Of a DNA stretch of 64,000 bases, positions 1-11,340 are shown piece by piece. Each line of letters opens with the position of its first letter. The first letter of the stretch is position 1. The notes below the pieces were generated by a model. That model ran no database searches, was not told where the DNA came from, and was given only the letters and a program-made list of their open reading frames with translations. This DNA is from Isoetes taiwanensis (taxonomy: Eukaryota > Streptophyta > Lycopodiopsida > Isoetales > Isoetaceae): positions 4,540,224-4,604,223 of the forward strand of contig JAJEKV010000035.1 of NCBI GenBank assembly GCA_021234155.1, written 5' to 3'. The position numbers and the translations under genes were made by a program.

Positions 1-1655
1 GCTTTGTGGATTTCGCAAAGGCTTTTGACACAGTGCCTCGGGATAAGTTGTGGGACAGATTGAGACAGCTAGGGACCCCGTCAACTTGAGAATGCTATAT
101 ACCGACTATACGAGGCTTGCTCCGGTCGTCTCACACTGTCGGGGGAGCCCGTTGTTAGTAGCATTGGGGTGCGCCAGGGCTGCCCTCTATCCCCGACGCT
201 CTTCGGCTTGTACATTGACCAGCTAGAAGAATGGCTAGCCGAGCACCTGGGCAACTCATATATCTTGCCGATGATGTTGACCTGCCGCATATACCCTGTG
301 AGGACATGCAACGCCACCGGATGCTTTGGACACTTTCTCGCCAATTCAATCGACATGAGAGTTAACTTGGCCAAGACAAGGGTGTCAGCTGGTCCCATCA
401 TCCCTAAGACCCACGCCTTCCCTCATTCACTTATCGTAAGTGTGTAGTGGAGGTGGCTCAGCCTTATAAGTATTTGGGCATTGAGTTTTCTACTACCACA
501 CACCGGGATGCATCCATCGTTACGGGTCACTTCAGCCGAAAGCCCTATATGCAATGCAAAACAACAAATACAAAGGCGTAGTCAGATGCATGGGGTCACC
601 AGCACACTTGTTCAGGGCCTTGGTTGAACCGGGCCCTCCTCTATGGGGCGTATGTGGGGGGGCGGTGATATCCCTCACCACTTGGAACGATCTAGAGCAG
701 TACGAAGGCCTTCTTGGCCGGGCACCGGGAGTGAAGTCCACGGTCCCATATCGATCTTGCCCCAGAGACAGGCTTCCTTCCATTACAGAGGGCTACTGAA
801 CGTCACATTATTTACTTCCGTAAGGTGGTGGCTATGGATGAAGCCCGGCTGCCCAACCTTGCTTTGGCAAAGGGCGATGGGCCCGCAAATGACTCAAAGC
901 CCGGCCGGAAAGACAAGCAAGCCCGGTTCTTCGTTATGGAATGTGCGTGCACACCGATGTGGACCGCTGCATACACCAAGGAACGCTACGCCTTTGAAGC
1001 AAGATTTCGGATGCTTGCATCATGGCCAAGCTTTGGGATGCAGAGGCCCCACATGTCAAGGTGGCAAATTATCGACAAAGGTGTTAATCCCATGCTCACG
1101 AGGGGCCACACCACTACCGCCGCACCCATCTACACATGAAAAAGCGCCAGGGTGATTGCTTCCATTCGCGACAGTGCACACCACCTCGCGCATTGAGACA
1201 GGAGATGGATTCGGAGCCGCGTGAAGACAGAGTCCGCATCGCCAACGTGGCCATTGAGGATGAAAGTCACGCCCTCCGTGCTTTGTCTCTGTGTACCAAA
1301 GATATCCTGCCTCGGTATGCTCTAAGAAGTTGTGCCCCATCGGGCCTTGCATGAGCTATTGAGCATGGCCTCTGAGGCTTGTTGGGATCGTACCTCCCGA
1401 GGTAATGGATACGCTGACTTCGCTTATGCCCCCGTCCGGCATTAACCTCACCGCATTTGTGATTATGTATATAATCAGTGCGGTGTCGCGGCATCCTTAT
1501 TGCTACTAAGGTTTTTCCCCCAAAAACCCTTCGGGGCGGGGGTTTTTTAATCCTGGTAGTAATACGCCTGCTGCTCTCTCTTTGTACTTGGGTCCCATAG
1601 GTCAGTTGGTCTCCGTGGACGATAAAATCATATTCTATTCTATTTTACTAATTTG
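1..1655 (+). mobile_element. LINE (non-LTR retrotransposon), 3' part, decayed
   Basis: The window opens inside a LINE reverse transcriptase. Bases 2-70 read FVDFAKAFDTVPRDKLWDR, the RT palm motif that holds the first catalytic Asp. Bases 169-250 read GVRQGCPLSPTLFGLYIDQ, and near 260-283 another frame gives LADDVDL, the YADD-type catalytic box. Around 446-505 comes a PYKYLGIEF motif typical of LINE thumb regions. The motifs lie in different frames and are separated by stops, so this copy is dead. The 3' end has a GC-rich hairpin (about 1516-1545) followed by a conserved tail ending in GATAAAATC and an ATTCT-rich stretch. The same tail occurs at 1966-2066 and, inverted, at 29343-29470. The 5' end lies outside the window. 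Confidence 0.9.
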
Positions 1656-1965
1656 CTTCCCACTTTGTGTTCGAGGGTTGCCCAAAGCACCCTATTGTAT
1701 ATGCATTTTCAAAAGGCAATTTGAACTATATGTTGATTTGTGGATTTAATTTTCGTTGTGGTTGTCTTTGGTAGCTACAATTGTATATTATTAATTTTTT
1801 TATTTTGCTTGTTTTTAGGTGCTAAAGAATTGCTTGCATTTACTGGCTCACCTTTAGTGCTCATTAAATTTAACCTAATTGTCTGTGCTTGTAAAACTAT
1901 GATTTGCATTATACAGTCTTGAAATGGGATAATCTTGTGAAGTTGTGCAAGTTTTACAACACATC

Positions 1966-2066
1966 TTCTGGGTTTTTTAATCCTAGTAGTAATGGTTATA
2001 CTATGCCATTGTATGGGTCCCATAGCCTCTTGGTCTTCGTGAGCGTTAAAAAATCTATTCTATTAT
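1966..2066 (+). repeat. Isolated LINE 3' tail copy
   Basis: This stretch repeats the 3' tail of the LINE at 1-1655: a GGGTTTTTTAATCCTAGTAG block, then GGGTCCCATAG and a CTTGGTCTTCGTG-like block, ending AAAAAATCTATTCTATT. No RT sequence is attached, so it is either a severely 5'-truncated insertion or a SINE using the LINE tail. Bases 1656-1965 between the two tails are AT-rich and show no gene. Confidence 0.7.
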
Positions 2067-2424
2067 TCTTCTTCGAATGCATTTTCTTTAGATTGTGAAG
2101 CATGTTTGAAACAATATAGTCCATGAATGGCCCTATCTCATATATGTAATAGCATATATATATAGCTCATATGTAGTAGCATAGTTATCTATCAAAAAAG
2201 TTTGTTGTCATATTTTTTCCCTGTGCTTTAGGCACCAGTATTTCTTAGAGCTGGATGGGTTGCTCTGTAGGTTGTTGTATCCGTGTATTGTCGTGCTTAA
2301 TTTTGCGATGTAATTTTTCTCTAGTTTGTGTGCCTCTTTCTTATCTTGCGTTTATCGACTATTTCCATTTTCTATCACGAGATGATAGAGTTGTGTGTCG
2401 TTACCATTTTTATGTTTCATTTTT

Positions 2425-2545
2425 GGGTTGCCCCTAGGGGGCAAACCCTCGTTTATGTGGGTTTGTGGGATATACTGAGTATATGCTGGAATACACTCAA
2501 TATATGCTGGAATATACTCAGTATATGTTGATGACTGCTAAAAAC
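2425..2545. repeat. Dispersed repeat with TATA-rich short tandem units
   Basis: A block beginning TTTGGGTTGCCCCTAGGGG and continuing through near-tandem copies of a roughly 17-bp unit (TATGCTGGAATACACTCA-like) to GATGACTGCTAAAAACCC. A related copy lies at about 48505-48610, with the same opening block, a similar ATATGCC-rich middle and the same closing GACTGCT-AAAACC. The element class is not recognised. Confidence 0.6.
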
Positions 2546-2922
2546 CCTTTGTTCCCTGCAAATGCACAGTCAGTTGCGTTGTGGATCAAGGATGTTCTGG
2601 ACCGGGTAACTGGCAGCTCCAATCTGATGAATAAGAACACAGCAAGGAGCGATAAATTTGCTTATGGCTATATAGAAAAAAGAGTTCCAGAATTAGAAAC
2701 AGAGGGTGAGCATCCAATCTGGGTTCTCGTTTTTCCGGCTGTTTCTTCATATAGTAGCGTGTATAGCTAGCCTTGCCTTAGGTTTACATCTTTTCGGTGA
2801 ATCCATGCTTATATCTAAGAAGCCTCAAGCTTTTCTGGGTGTTCTATCATCAAGTATTGAGACATATAGCAGGGGAAATACTCCTTCGTTAAGCTATCTA
2901 CGATTCAGAGATTCGGCAGAAG

Positions 2923-3006
2923 AGGCTGTAAAACCCAGCACTGACCATGTCCATGTTGGTAGGCAGGCTGTAAAACCCAGCACTGACCATGTCCATGTTG
3001 GTAGGC
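2923..3006. repeat. Tandem duplication, 2 x 42 bp
   Basis: Two identical 42-bp units that start AGGCTGTAAAACCCAGCACT. The period is a multiple of three, so a surrounding open frame (2706-3071, +) contains the 14-residue repeat twice. The frame matches no family I recognise and may be accidental. Confidence 0.85.
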
Positions 3007-3388
3007 ATGATATTTTGGTCAGACCATGGCCACATCCAGATCCATTGGAACCCATGCTTCCTATATATTAACGAGATGCGAGACCATGATATAGTGTCAT
3101 AGAGGCTAGGCCTGGAATAGGTACCTTTTTCTCACAAATCTCATCTCAGGACATTCTAAAAGGCACAACATATCTCTGTAGTATTATAGAAATTGTGAAA
3201 TGCTAACGTTGTTGTGCACTGACCTTGTCTTGCTTAATTTCTAGTATTTGTGTAACAGATTCAATACTCCTGTATGTTGCGCAGTTGCCTTTCTTATTTT
3301 CAGGCGGGTTATTCGCTGTGTCAAGTTATGTTCAATTGCAACATGAAAGGGTTTAAGATGGAAGTTTCCATCTCTTCAGTTTTTTCAG

Positions 3389-3870
3389 GAAAAATGCCAA
3401 GATGATCCTCCTCGGGCTGGAGAAGTTCGAATTAAAAATTACTCACACTCCGCTCTATCACGTTACATGCTGGGAAGGATATGTGATTCTATTGTGCTTT
3501 GCACTTCAATCTCTGTTGTTATGTATCGGCACTGAAAGTAGTCCGCCATTGCAGTGAACGTCCTGTTAAGGTTTTTCAATTTATATTAAACGTAATGTTG
3601 CACATGTGCATTTTATTGACACAATTATTTTTATGCAGGTTATGATAGGTGCAAAAATGGCTGCTGCTTCCAGAATAATTGGCATTAATACCAACCCTGC
3701 CAAGTTCAACAAGGGTATTTATTTATCACTCTCATTCTTTACTGCAAAATAGAGATCATATCTTGCATATGTCTAGTTCGCATTTGTTTAACAGCCAAAG
3801 CTCTCAGGCAATTGATCTTTCAAATCCAAAGAACTGGATAAGCCAGTTGAACATGTAGTCTAGATTGTTT
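3389..3870 (+). pseudogene. Zinc-type alcohol dehydrogenase pseudogene
   Basis: Three fragments of the medium-chain (ADH1/class III) alcohol dehydrogenase family appear in order. At about 3400-3483 the frames give PPRAGEVRIK and then THTPLYHVTCWEGY, matching the N-terminal 'PPKAGEVRVK...TALCHTDVYxWEG' segment; the usual zinc-ligand Cys and His are partly lost. At about 3637-3717, after a TTTTTATGCAG acceptor-like site, the text reads MIGAKMAAASRIIGINTNPAKFNKG, the NAD-binding fold segment with its acidic residue replaced by Asn. At about 3815-3862 comes SKELDKPVEHV, matching the following segment. Frameshifts, a stop and absence of the whole central domain show that it is dead. The fragments were identified by eye from family knowledge. 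Confidence 0.75.
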
Positions 3871-4256
3871 AAAGAAAGGAGCCCCGCTGGAAGTTTATTT
3901 AACTCTATATATATTACAGGTAATTCAAACGATGACATAGGAGATGTAGACTACAACCTTGAGTGTCTCAGAAATAAAGAGGTGATGCAATCAACGTATG
4001 AATGCTATCACATAGTATGCTGTGAAAATTTGATGTGCCAGCAGCAAGCAGAAAAGATATTCTTTGTGCTTTTGCTCATTCAAAAGAACATATGGTAAAG
4101 TCTTCTTCAATGATTTATTTCCCATAATTGCTATGAATTTGAACATGTTAAGAAGTTGAAACGCAAATAAGAAATATTTATCTTACAAGCTAAGCATCAA
4201 ATGATGTATAAGGTTTGACAGCATTAGGTTACATGAACTTGAAGGTGGGACAACAT

Positions 4257-4805
4257 AAGGTTGTGTAAAGGAGTCTGGTAGCTGGGCTTTTGGGTCTAGT
4301 ACAGGCTGACTGATTCACATCCCGACAATGCAGCATATCTGATGGTTACATTCCTGACAATGCAGCATCTTTCCTGGTACATTCAGTGTTGATCAATCTG
4401 CAGAATGGGTTATTTGGAGCTGTGTTAGCTTCTCTGGGCAATGCGGGAGATTGCTCATGATTTCTTCATGCCTTTTTCTGTTCATCTCTATTCTTGCAAG
4501 AGGTGGTTCATAGAACATTCAAGGTATATTTGTAGCTTGAGAAAAATTTATATTTGTCTCCTGTAGTATTCCTCTAGCTGAGAAGATGTTGATTCTGATC
4601 CTGTAGTACTAGCTAGCTGGATGAAGAGGTTGAGAAAAAAATTATGAGTACCAAGTTTCAGATATTATATTTGATCCATAAGGGATCCTCTGTACTTCAA
4701 GATTATTTAATTCTCGTGGGATCTTTCTGATGTAATTCTTCCTATCTGAATATAAATTTATCTTTCCTTCAAAAAAAAAAAAAAAAAAAAAAAAGGTTGT
4801 GTAAA
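4257..4805 (+). mobile_element. Retroposed sequence with poly-A tail and 13-bp TSDs
   Basis: A 13-bp direct repeat, AAGGTTGTGTAAA, occurs at 4257-4269 and again at 4793-4805. The second copy directly follows an uninterrupted A-tract (4771-4794). This is the hallmark of LINE-driven target-primed reverse transcription. The body of about 500 bp (4270-4770) has no long frame and no RT motif, so it is either a processed transcript of an unknown gene or a short LINE 3' fragment. It contains two near repeats of TTCxTxACAATGCAGCAT (about 4318-4370). Confidence 0.8.
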
Positions 4806-4959
4806 ACTCACAAACAATGTGATGGAATAAATGTCTGATAGATATAACATCTCACTTGCAATTGCAATATGAAGTATTAGTGCAAAAAGAGCTTGGCTAT
4901 GGAAAAGCAATTGCTATTGTGGCAATAGATGTGTCTAGGGCCCAACTGATATGCAGGTT

Positions 4960-5340
4960 TCATTATATGCTCAACATGACAAGGCTTTTTTGCTTTACAA
5001 AGATGCAATGATATGCAAAATGAAATTACATCCTCAAGCATTTTCAAAGCATGTGGTAGCGTTGGAGTTAAAGAGCATGACAGGTGCATGCGTGAACTTG
5101 TTGCGAAACCGAAAATAATATGTTTGCAAGGCATGAAAACATGGAGGAGACTCGTGCAGTCTTTGATAAGCCACCTGAAGGGACGTGGCATTATGGCTGA
5201 AAATGATAACAGGATGTGATGACGATCTTGGCATGGCTGTAATTTGCCTCTAGAGTATGCAACACTATGACAAGATCGGGCGAAATATCTTGCTCACTGC
5301 AAACCTTAGTGCAATGCTAAAATGCCATAGCATAGACATA
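4960..5340 (+). pseudogene. Pentatricopeptide repeat (PPR) protein relic
   Basis: In one frame (from 5013) the sequence reads EITSSSIFKACGSVG, which matches the PLS-type PPR consensus 'FTFSSVLKACGSLG'. In a different frame about 130 bp on it reads NMEETRAVFDKPPEGTWHYG, matching '...ARQVFDKMPERNVVSWNAM'. The correct order and spacing support a decayed organellar RNA-editing/processing PPR gene. Stops and frame changes make it non-functional. Confidence 0.5.
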
Positions 5341-5344
5341 TATC

Positions 5345-6845
5345 TATATCATTGTATGCGCATGTTGCCCTTTTGGGTCATACTTTAGGGAAGCTAAAGG
5401 TATATTTGAAAGCTATAAGGCAACCCACATCTATACATGGATGATTTTACTCATGCTACAATGCATGGGAACATTAGAATTAGGAAGATATGAAGATTAA
5501 TTTTTTCTTAACACATTTCGTTCATTTAGATTAAAACATAATTTTTTTATACCACTCAAAATTTCATGGTCTATGGTGCATTAGATAAACCCGTAGTGGT
5601 AATAATGATAAATAAAAGTGGTGAACACAAAGCTTGCAGATTTTTTCCAATGCAAGATGTGTTAAGTGGTGGAGTTTAAGGTTTACTAAATGGAAGGCTA
5701 TCTTTGGAAGCATTTTAGATCCAATATTATTTTTCCTCTTGTTTAGATATTAGCCTGTTGCACTTATCTTTTAAGAGTCTAGCTTTGTGGATATATTAAA
5801 GTTTGCTTGCTTTATAAAGTACAGAGTCATAACTTCTAGGTACCATAGTTTTTGTTGATTCTCATTTCCTTAGCAAGTAGAGAGTTCAGATTTGTATTAA
5901 TACTTGTGGACTAGTTAATGTTTGTTGAATTTGCTTGTTTAATTGTGCAATTTCAAAGGGATATGATACGAAATACCGTGCTGTAAACTAGTCACTCAAA
6001 TCTGCTTATCTGACACAAAAAGACGAAACATGAAAACACACTTTCGGGCCACTGGAGGGCAACCCGTCATGCGCAACACCTTGTTTAAGGTGTTGGAAGA
6101 ATTTATTTGTTGGATGCTTCAATTGGCCTATGTAAATTTTGTTATTTCGTATGCAGGTTATTTTGTATATTTTGATTGGAGTTGGTGGTTTTGCACATGC
6201 ATCAATATGAGTTAGTTTTGTTATATATGTTTATAATACATTTTATCACCTTTACAATGTTGAACCTTACACCTAATCTATTTTTAATTGTTGAATGACC
6301 AATTATTTGTTTCAAAAATAAATTTGCAATATTGACAAACCACAAAGGACAACCTTATAAACAAAATTTATTATCTTCTAGAATGGTGCTTGGAACCATC
6401 AAAATGTGGAAAGAAGATTTAGAAACTTTATATTTTCAACGCAAAGTTAAGAAATGCCTAGCTCAACTTTTACACCTGTATTAACACCAATGTATCCTTA
6501 TCAATTCTTTTATCGCTTGTTTTTCTCATAGAAACTATACCTTGTGGTAGACTTGCACGTATCCTATGATACAGTCTTTAGGCATGATATCTGGCATGGA
6601 GGTTATTTTCGTAGATTAGTCTGTTTTTCTTCCAAGAGTGCTCACATTGTTTTGATCTAACCTTTTTTCATATATTTAGCAGCAGTATTGTTGGACTCGT
6701 TTTTCCCTAGTTCTATATAGTTTGATATTCTAATTTTCTATATCTTGAGTTTTGACATGATGCATGTCTCTATAACTTACAAGATAATCTTGCGGCGGCG
6801 TTGCCGCTGCTATAGTTTGAAGGGTTTTTTTGTGATGTGTGTCAA
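5345..6845. other. Intergenic AT-rich sequence
   Basis: No supported gene. A stretch near 6045-6100 (CGGGCCACTGGAGGGCAACC and its continuation) recurs in diverged form at about 53679-53720 (CGGGCCACCGAAGGGCAACC). The ORFs here match nothing I recognise. Confidence 0.6.
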
Positions 6846-7434
6846 TGTTAGTCCTGTGCCTCCTGGTACAGGACTATTCATGCATACGACGGACCAGGTC
6901 AAGAACAAGGACCCTGAGTGCACGTCGATCGTCAAAGGCCCAAAAAAGACCAAGCGGCGGACCAGCCCGGTCAAAGCCCTGGTCTCAAGTACCAAGAGGC
7001 CCGCCAGACAAGTGACGGCCACACCGCCTCGTCGGCGTCGGCGTGATTCCGGGCTTTTCAAGAGGCACCGCCAAAGATTCCTCAAAATCGGGCCTCCTTC
7101 CGTGAGTCGGCACCGAGATCGGTCGAGTGTCTATATTGGGCCAAAGGCCATTGTACTATATATATGAGTAGAGCTAGCACATGAGTTTTAGATGAGTTTT
7201 GAGTCTTGTCTCTTTTCGCCTCTTCTCTCGATTAAGTAGAGCTCATGTATGTTCATCATTGATATCAAGGAAGCTTATCATTTTCCCTCATTGTTCTCTT
7301 TATTCTCGCTTTCTTCTTCTTGTTCTCTTCTTGCAAATCCCGCGTGACATAGTCCCCGGATTCTCCCTGTTAGATCCATTGGTCCTCCGCAGAGGGTCAG
7401 TCTTCCAGAGTTCCCCGAACCCGGACCCCAAACA
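6846..7434 (+). repeat. 5' LTR of the Gag-protease element
   Basis: It begins TGTTAGTCCTGTGCC and ends CCGGACCCCAAACA. It contains a TATA-like TACTATATATATGAG near 7153-7167. Conserved blocks GACTATTCATGCATACGACG and GATATCAAGGAAGCTTATCA are shared with the 3' copy. Confidence 0.88.
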
Positions 7435-7540
7435 CCTGCATGCCGCTGCCGGGTCGATTCGATCCTCATTTCTTCGTCGCCGCCATGTTCCGTCCAGAGT
7501 TCACGCCCCGTGAGAACTCCTTTCTCAGACGGCATCTCGC

Positions 7541-8460
7541 TTGGAGCGACATCATCGAAGGGAAGCTGTTCGCGACATGTATGGATCTGCTTACGACATT
7601 GAGGGCGGCCACATTCGGTCTCGGGCTCAGTCGGCGCCACCCACCCCTCGTGTCCTGTCTCGTCCCAGTTCCCCGCCCCAAGCGTGCAAACATTGCTCAC
7701 AGCCTCAGTCACCTCATCACTATCAGGAGCCCTATCAGGCTCAACCTTCTCAACCTTACTTTCATACCCCTGATCATGCCTACATTCATCATTCTTCAAG
7801 CTATACGCCTCTTCCTTCACAACCATCATCTCCCCCGGGTGGGCAGGGATATCCACATGTCTCTTTTGCGCCTACCCAGGAATTTCCTTTCCCTACATTT
7901 CCCACCACTCTTCCTGTTTACAACCTTACCGACCTCAAAACCAATGCTCAGGCACCTTCAGTTCCTCAACCGCAGTCACCCCTTAATTAGGGTCCTTCAG
8001 GCACTATACCACCTACAACTCCACCTCAATATAATCCCTACACTGTTCCTGTTCAGCCAAGCACTTTCACTTCTACCTTTCAAACCCTTAAACTGACATA
8101 TCCCACCTTTGGCAACACGAAAGGCAAACCCTTAGACCAAAGTGCTCAGGCCCACATGGAAGAATTTGAGGCTCTGGCTGTCCTGAATGGTCATGCGCAA
8201 CCTCAACTGAAATTCCACATCTTTTCCACCACACTGCGTGGCTCTCCTCATCAATGGCTCATGTCCAACAAAAGCCACTGGAAACAAGATTGGTCCGAAA
8301 TGCGAACTGCTTTTCTTTCTCATTATGGGACCACGGATGATGATCAACTTCATCTCAAGCAACTCAATGACCTTCAACAAGAGCCCACGGAGTCTGCCCG
8401 GGATTTTGCAGATCGACTTCACATTCTGCTCAGTAAACTCAAGTACCCAACACAGAGCTA
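7541..8460 (+). pseudogene. Gag (capsid) region of the LTR element
   Basis: One frame is open from about 7541, broken by a TAG at 7988-7990 and ended by a TAG after 8458. The N-terminal half is Pro/Ser/His/Gln-rich. The C-terminal part (8156-8460) is a retrotransposon Gag core: it includes LKFHIFSTTLRGSPHQWLMS and later LKQLNDLQQEPTESARDFAD, the typical 'W..L...F...F' and 'L..L.Q...ESV..Y..RF' blocks. The protein would form the virus-like particle. The internal stop makes this copy defective. Confidence 0.8.
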
Positions 8461-8571
8461 GATCTTGGTCTGGTTTCTCCAAGGACTTCCTCCAAATATC
8501 GGACTCATGACCTAATACCAAGGCCAGAAGACTTTGGAGCAAAGCTATCGACCTTTGTCAATCACTCCGCA

Positions 8572-8961
8572 ATGTTTCCTCCCATGGTGTGGCTCTTCAG
8601 AGCTCCCTTTCATTCCACATGTCATGGTTCCACAGACGGGCGCCAAAATCAACACGCCAATCCGCAGCGCAGTCAGATCTGGTGCCATATCTGCAAATAC
8701 CAAGGCCACTTGGCAAATGAGTGCAACTCCACCAATGGCCCGCCTCATTGCAAAAGATGCAACATGTGCAATCATGCCACAGAAGAGTGCACTCGCGCAC
8801 TCATCCAACACCTTTCCGCAACAAAAACCGGGTTTATCAAGTGCAAACCACACCTCGGCAATAATCGCACTATCGCCACCACCACTACAGCGCAGCCCAA
8901 TCCACTTTATCGACAAGAATGTATAACAAACGGGGACCCAACCCACGTCCTCCTTTTTTGA
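8572..8961 (+). pseudogene. Gag zinc-knuckle region
   Basis: In a frame shifted relative to the capsid part, two zinc-knuckle-like motifs follow each other: WCHICKYQGHLANEC (Cx2Cx4Hx4C) and CKRCNMCNHATEEC (Cx2C...Hx4C). These bind nucleic acid in the Gag of LTR elements. The frame change relative to 7541-8460 indicates decay or a lost frameshift arrangement. Confidence 0.75.
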
Positions 8962-9345
8962 TCCTTCTAAAGCCCAAGTTATCACTTCATCCAAGAATGG
9001 GGTCATACCACCACCTGGCGTGTCCTCAACTTCCACAAGTTCAGGTGCAGCTTCCAGGCACCAATCAGACCACATCGGTCCGCCTCATGGCTTACCAACT
9101 CTGGATTGCTAATGGCAAACAAGGCCCGCGTCTTGTTCTTAAGAAGCCACCTCGCTACCAAAGAATCACGCGTTATCAACCAGCTCACGCCAATCAACCT
9201 CGGATGGATCAACAAGCACAGGGAAAAAATTTCCGTGCTCTTAATCCTCCATCCAAAATGCATCAAATTGGGTTGGTTTGGTTTCACGCCGCACCGTGGC
9301 ATCACGTCCCTTAACCATCATTCCTAATGGCACGCAACCCCGCCT

Positions 9346-10371
9346 TTGCGAAACGACACCATTCCTCATGACGAGGAAAAAAAGGTTCACTTTGCACCTG
9401 ACTTGGAGAAACTCATGCCGCATGTCATGCCTAAAGTTCGCCAAAGCATTTTGAACCTCATGCAAGCTGCTGAAGGCCGCACGTTGGCAAATGTTCATGC
9501 CATCACCAGAGCTGAACAAAGACAAGATACACCTTCCACATCTCAACCTCCACGCTCTCAGACATATCCCAATATTGCTGCAGAGGTTGACTTACTCAAA
9601 GAAGTTGCTGCTTCATTACCACGCACTCCAGCACCCGTGGAACCAGCAGATCCTTTTTCTCATGTGCCTTTGGAACTCCAAGAGGAGCTGGCAAAAATCA
9701 AAATCCCCTTAAGTTTGGCAACAATTTTGAAACTCTGTCCTGCTCTCAAGGACCAGTTACCACTCCCGACTGTTTTGGTTGGGGCTGTTGCTACCTCTAC
9801 CCCCACGGTCCATGCCACGGTGGGTAATCAGCAAGTCAACCATGTTCAAATAGACGGAGGTAGCGCAGTTAATCTCATCACGGATAAACTCCGCAAACAA
9901 ATGGACATCAAAGAACTTTATCGTGCCCCATATGACATCAAATTGGCTAATGGCCATATCACGAGACCTCAAGGCGTCACGCCTCTTCTTCACATCAACA
10001 TTGGTGACCTCCAATTCCCTTTGGAATTTGGAGTTTGGAAGGCTGGGGAAGATCCCGGTGATTATGAAATGTTGGTTGGCCGACCTTTTCTCCGCCAGGC
10101 CAAGAGTATCCATTACTGGGCCACGGATCAGTTAGTCATCACTGATGGACACCTCAATGCCACCATGGACTTGGAAACAGGCAAGATCATTTCTGTTGAA
10201 CATGCTGAACCCTCTCTCTCCGACACAGATTCTGAGGAAGCTCAGAATATCTATCAAGTTCAGGCTCTACCTGCGAGTCTGCCTCTGTCATCCTACCCCG
10301 AATATGCTGATCCTTGGGGTGAAATGACTCTTGATCAGGACCCACGCTCTTCATCAAGAGTACATGCCTGA
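9346..10371 (+). CDS. Retrotransposon aspartic protease polyprotein segment
   Basis: A 341-codon open frame; the annotated start need not be a real start, since the segment is part of a Gag-Pro polyprotein. Residues of about 145-280 form a retropepsin-like domain. NHVQIDGGSAVNLIT carries the catalytic Asp as D-G-G-S rather than the usual D-S/T-G. The downstream flap and second-half motif appears as DYEMLVGRPFLRQ, equivalent to the 'ILLGRPFL' block of plant Gypsy proteases. The N-terminal part is acidic linker. After about residue 320 the frame runs out without any RT sequence. The frame is intact, unlike the Gag part. Confidence 0.8.
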   Translation: MRNDTIPHDEEKKVHFAPDLEKLMPHVMPKVRQSILNLMQAAEGRTLANVHAITRAEQRQDTPSTSQPPRSQTYPNIAAEVDLLKEVAASLPRTPAPVEPADPFSHVPLELQEELAKIKIPLSLATILKLCPALKDQLPLPTVLVGAVATSTPTVHATVGNQQVNHVQIDGGSAVNLITDKLRKQMDIKELYRAPYDIKLANGHITRPQGVTPLLHINIGDLQFPLEFGVWKAGEDPGDYEMLVGRPFLRQAKSIHYWATDQLVITDGHLNATMDLETGKIISVEHAEPSLSDTDSEEAQNIYQVQALPASLPLSSYPEYADPWGEMTLDQDPRSSSRVHA

Positions 10372-10379
10372 GCTTGCAC

Positions 10380-11340
10380 ATCATTTACCTCTCTGGCAAG
10401 CGGAAGTGCTGCAACATATAAGGAAGTATCTGGGCCATCCTGAGGATCTTCCCTATGCACAAATTTATATGCAACACCTTGCCGGTTACAATCAATTACG
10501 TGCTCTTCTGGATAGCAAGACAGGTCCCCCACAGCCGATAGCCCTCCCCGTCAACTCTCAACTCTCTCGCCCTCGGGGGATCGTTGGTGTAACGCTCTTG
10601 ATCCGCCCCGGTCAAGAATTCGGGGCAAGCTCAAGAACCCACGCCCACGGGCATGGTTCCCTCTCCCTATGCCTCCCACGGGTGTTCCTCCACGCCCCGG
10701 GTTCCCCTCCTCGATTGGCGCCGCCTTTTTGGACCAAGGTCATGGATGGCCATCTTTGGATGGACTCCACCTCGGATCTCGACGGATCTCCTGGAATCCC
10801 CGTTTTGTTCGCCGCTCCAATTGGGAGGAGGGTGCCACTCTTGATAACACCATGAATTGGATCTATATTGCTAATGAGCGTGGTTGGCAACGCCCTGCTG
10901 ATGCGCTTCATGGTCTTGACACCTTCTTGCGAGAATCGCCACCTCACCGATCCTTGATCCATCTTCAAGCGGGTTTTGTGCTGCTCTCAAATGCATCTTG
11001 CTCAGCTCCTTAAATCGGCATCGTCCCATTTTTCACTGCAATCCGAATGCCAGTGTCAGTGCCTTCGGCCTCCAGACCTGCCTACTCATGGAATGTCAGT
11101 TCGTTTCTTCAGACGCCCATGCTGCCCTTGAAGACATGGTACGATCTCGTTTCCTCATTGATGCAGATCCTGCCCTTGGCCTCAACACTCCTCCTGCTCT
11201 ACAAACACGCTAGGATCTCATTGGCAAGTACCATAATGGTGCCCGTCCTCACTCCCGTGAGGATCACTTTCAGACAGATGGCTTCCCGCCCTCAGAAACA
11301 CTTCCTCCTTTTCTTCACTCTGAGTGTCGTTTGGTGGGGG
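10380..11340 (+). other. Internal region between protease and 3' LTR
   Basis: Several short overlapping frames exist, for example one at 10669-11013 rich in Pro, Gly and Trp. None carries RT, RNase H or integrase motifs. This is the non-coding or degenerated tail of the element. Confidence 0.6.

Noticed and set aside
7278-7856. Minus-strand ORF of 192 codons over the 5' LTR and Gag
   Set aside because: It lies opposite the LTR and the real Gag frame, with no domain; a shadow.
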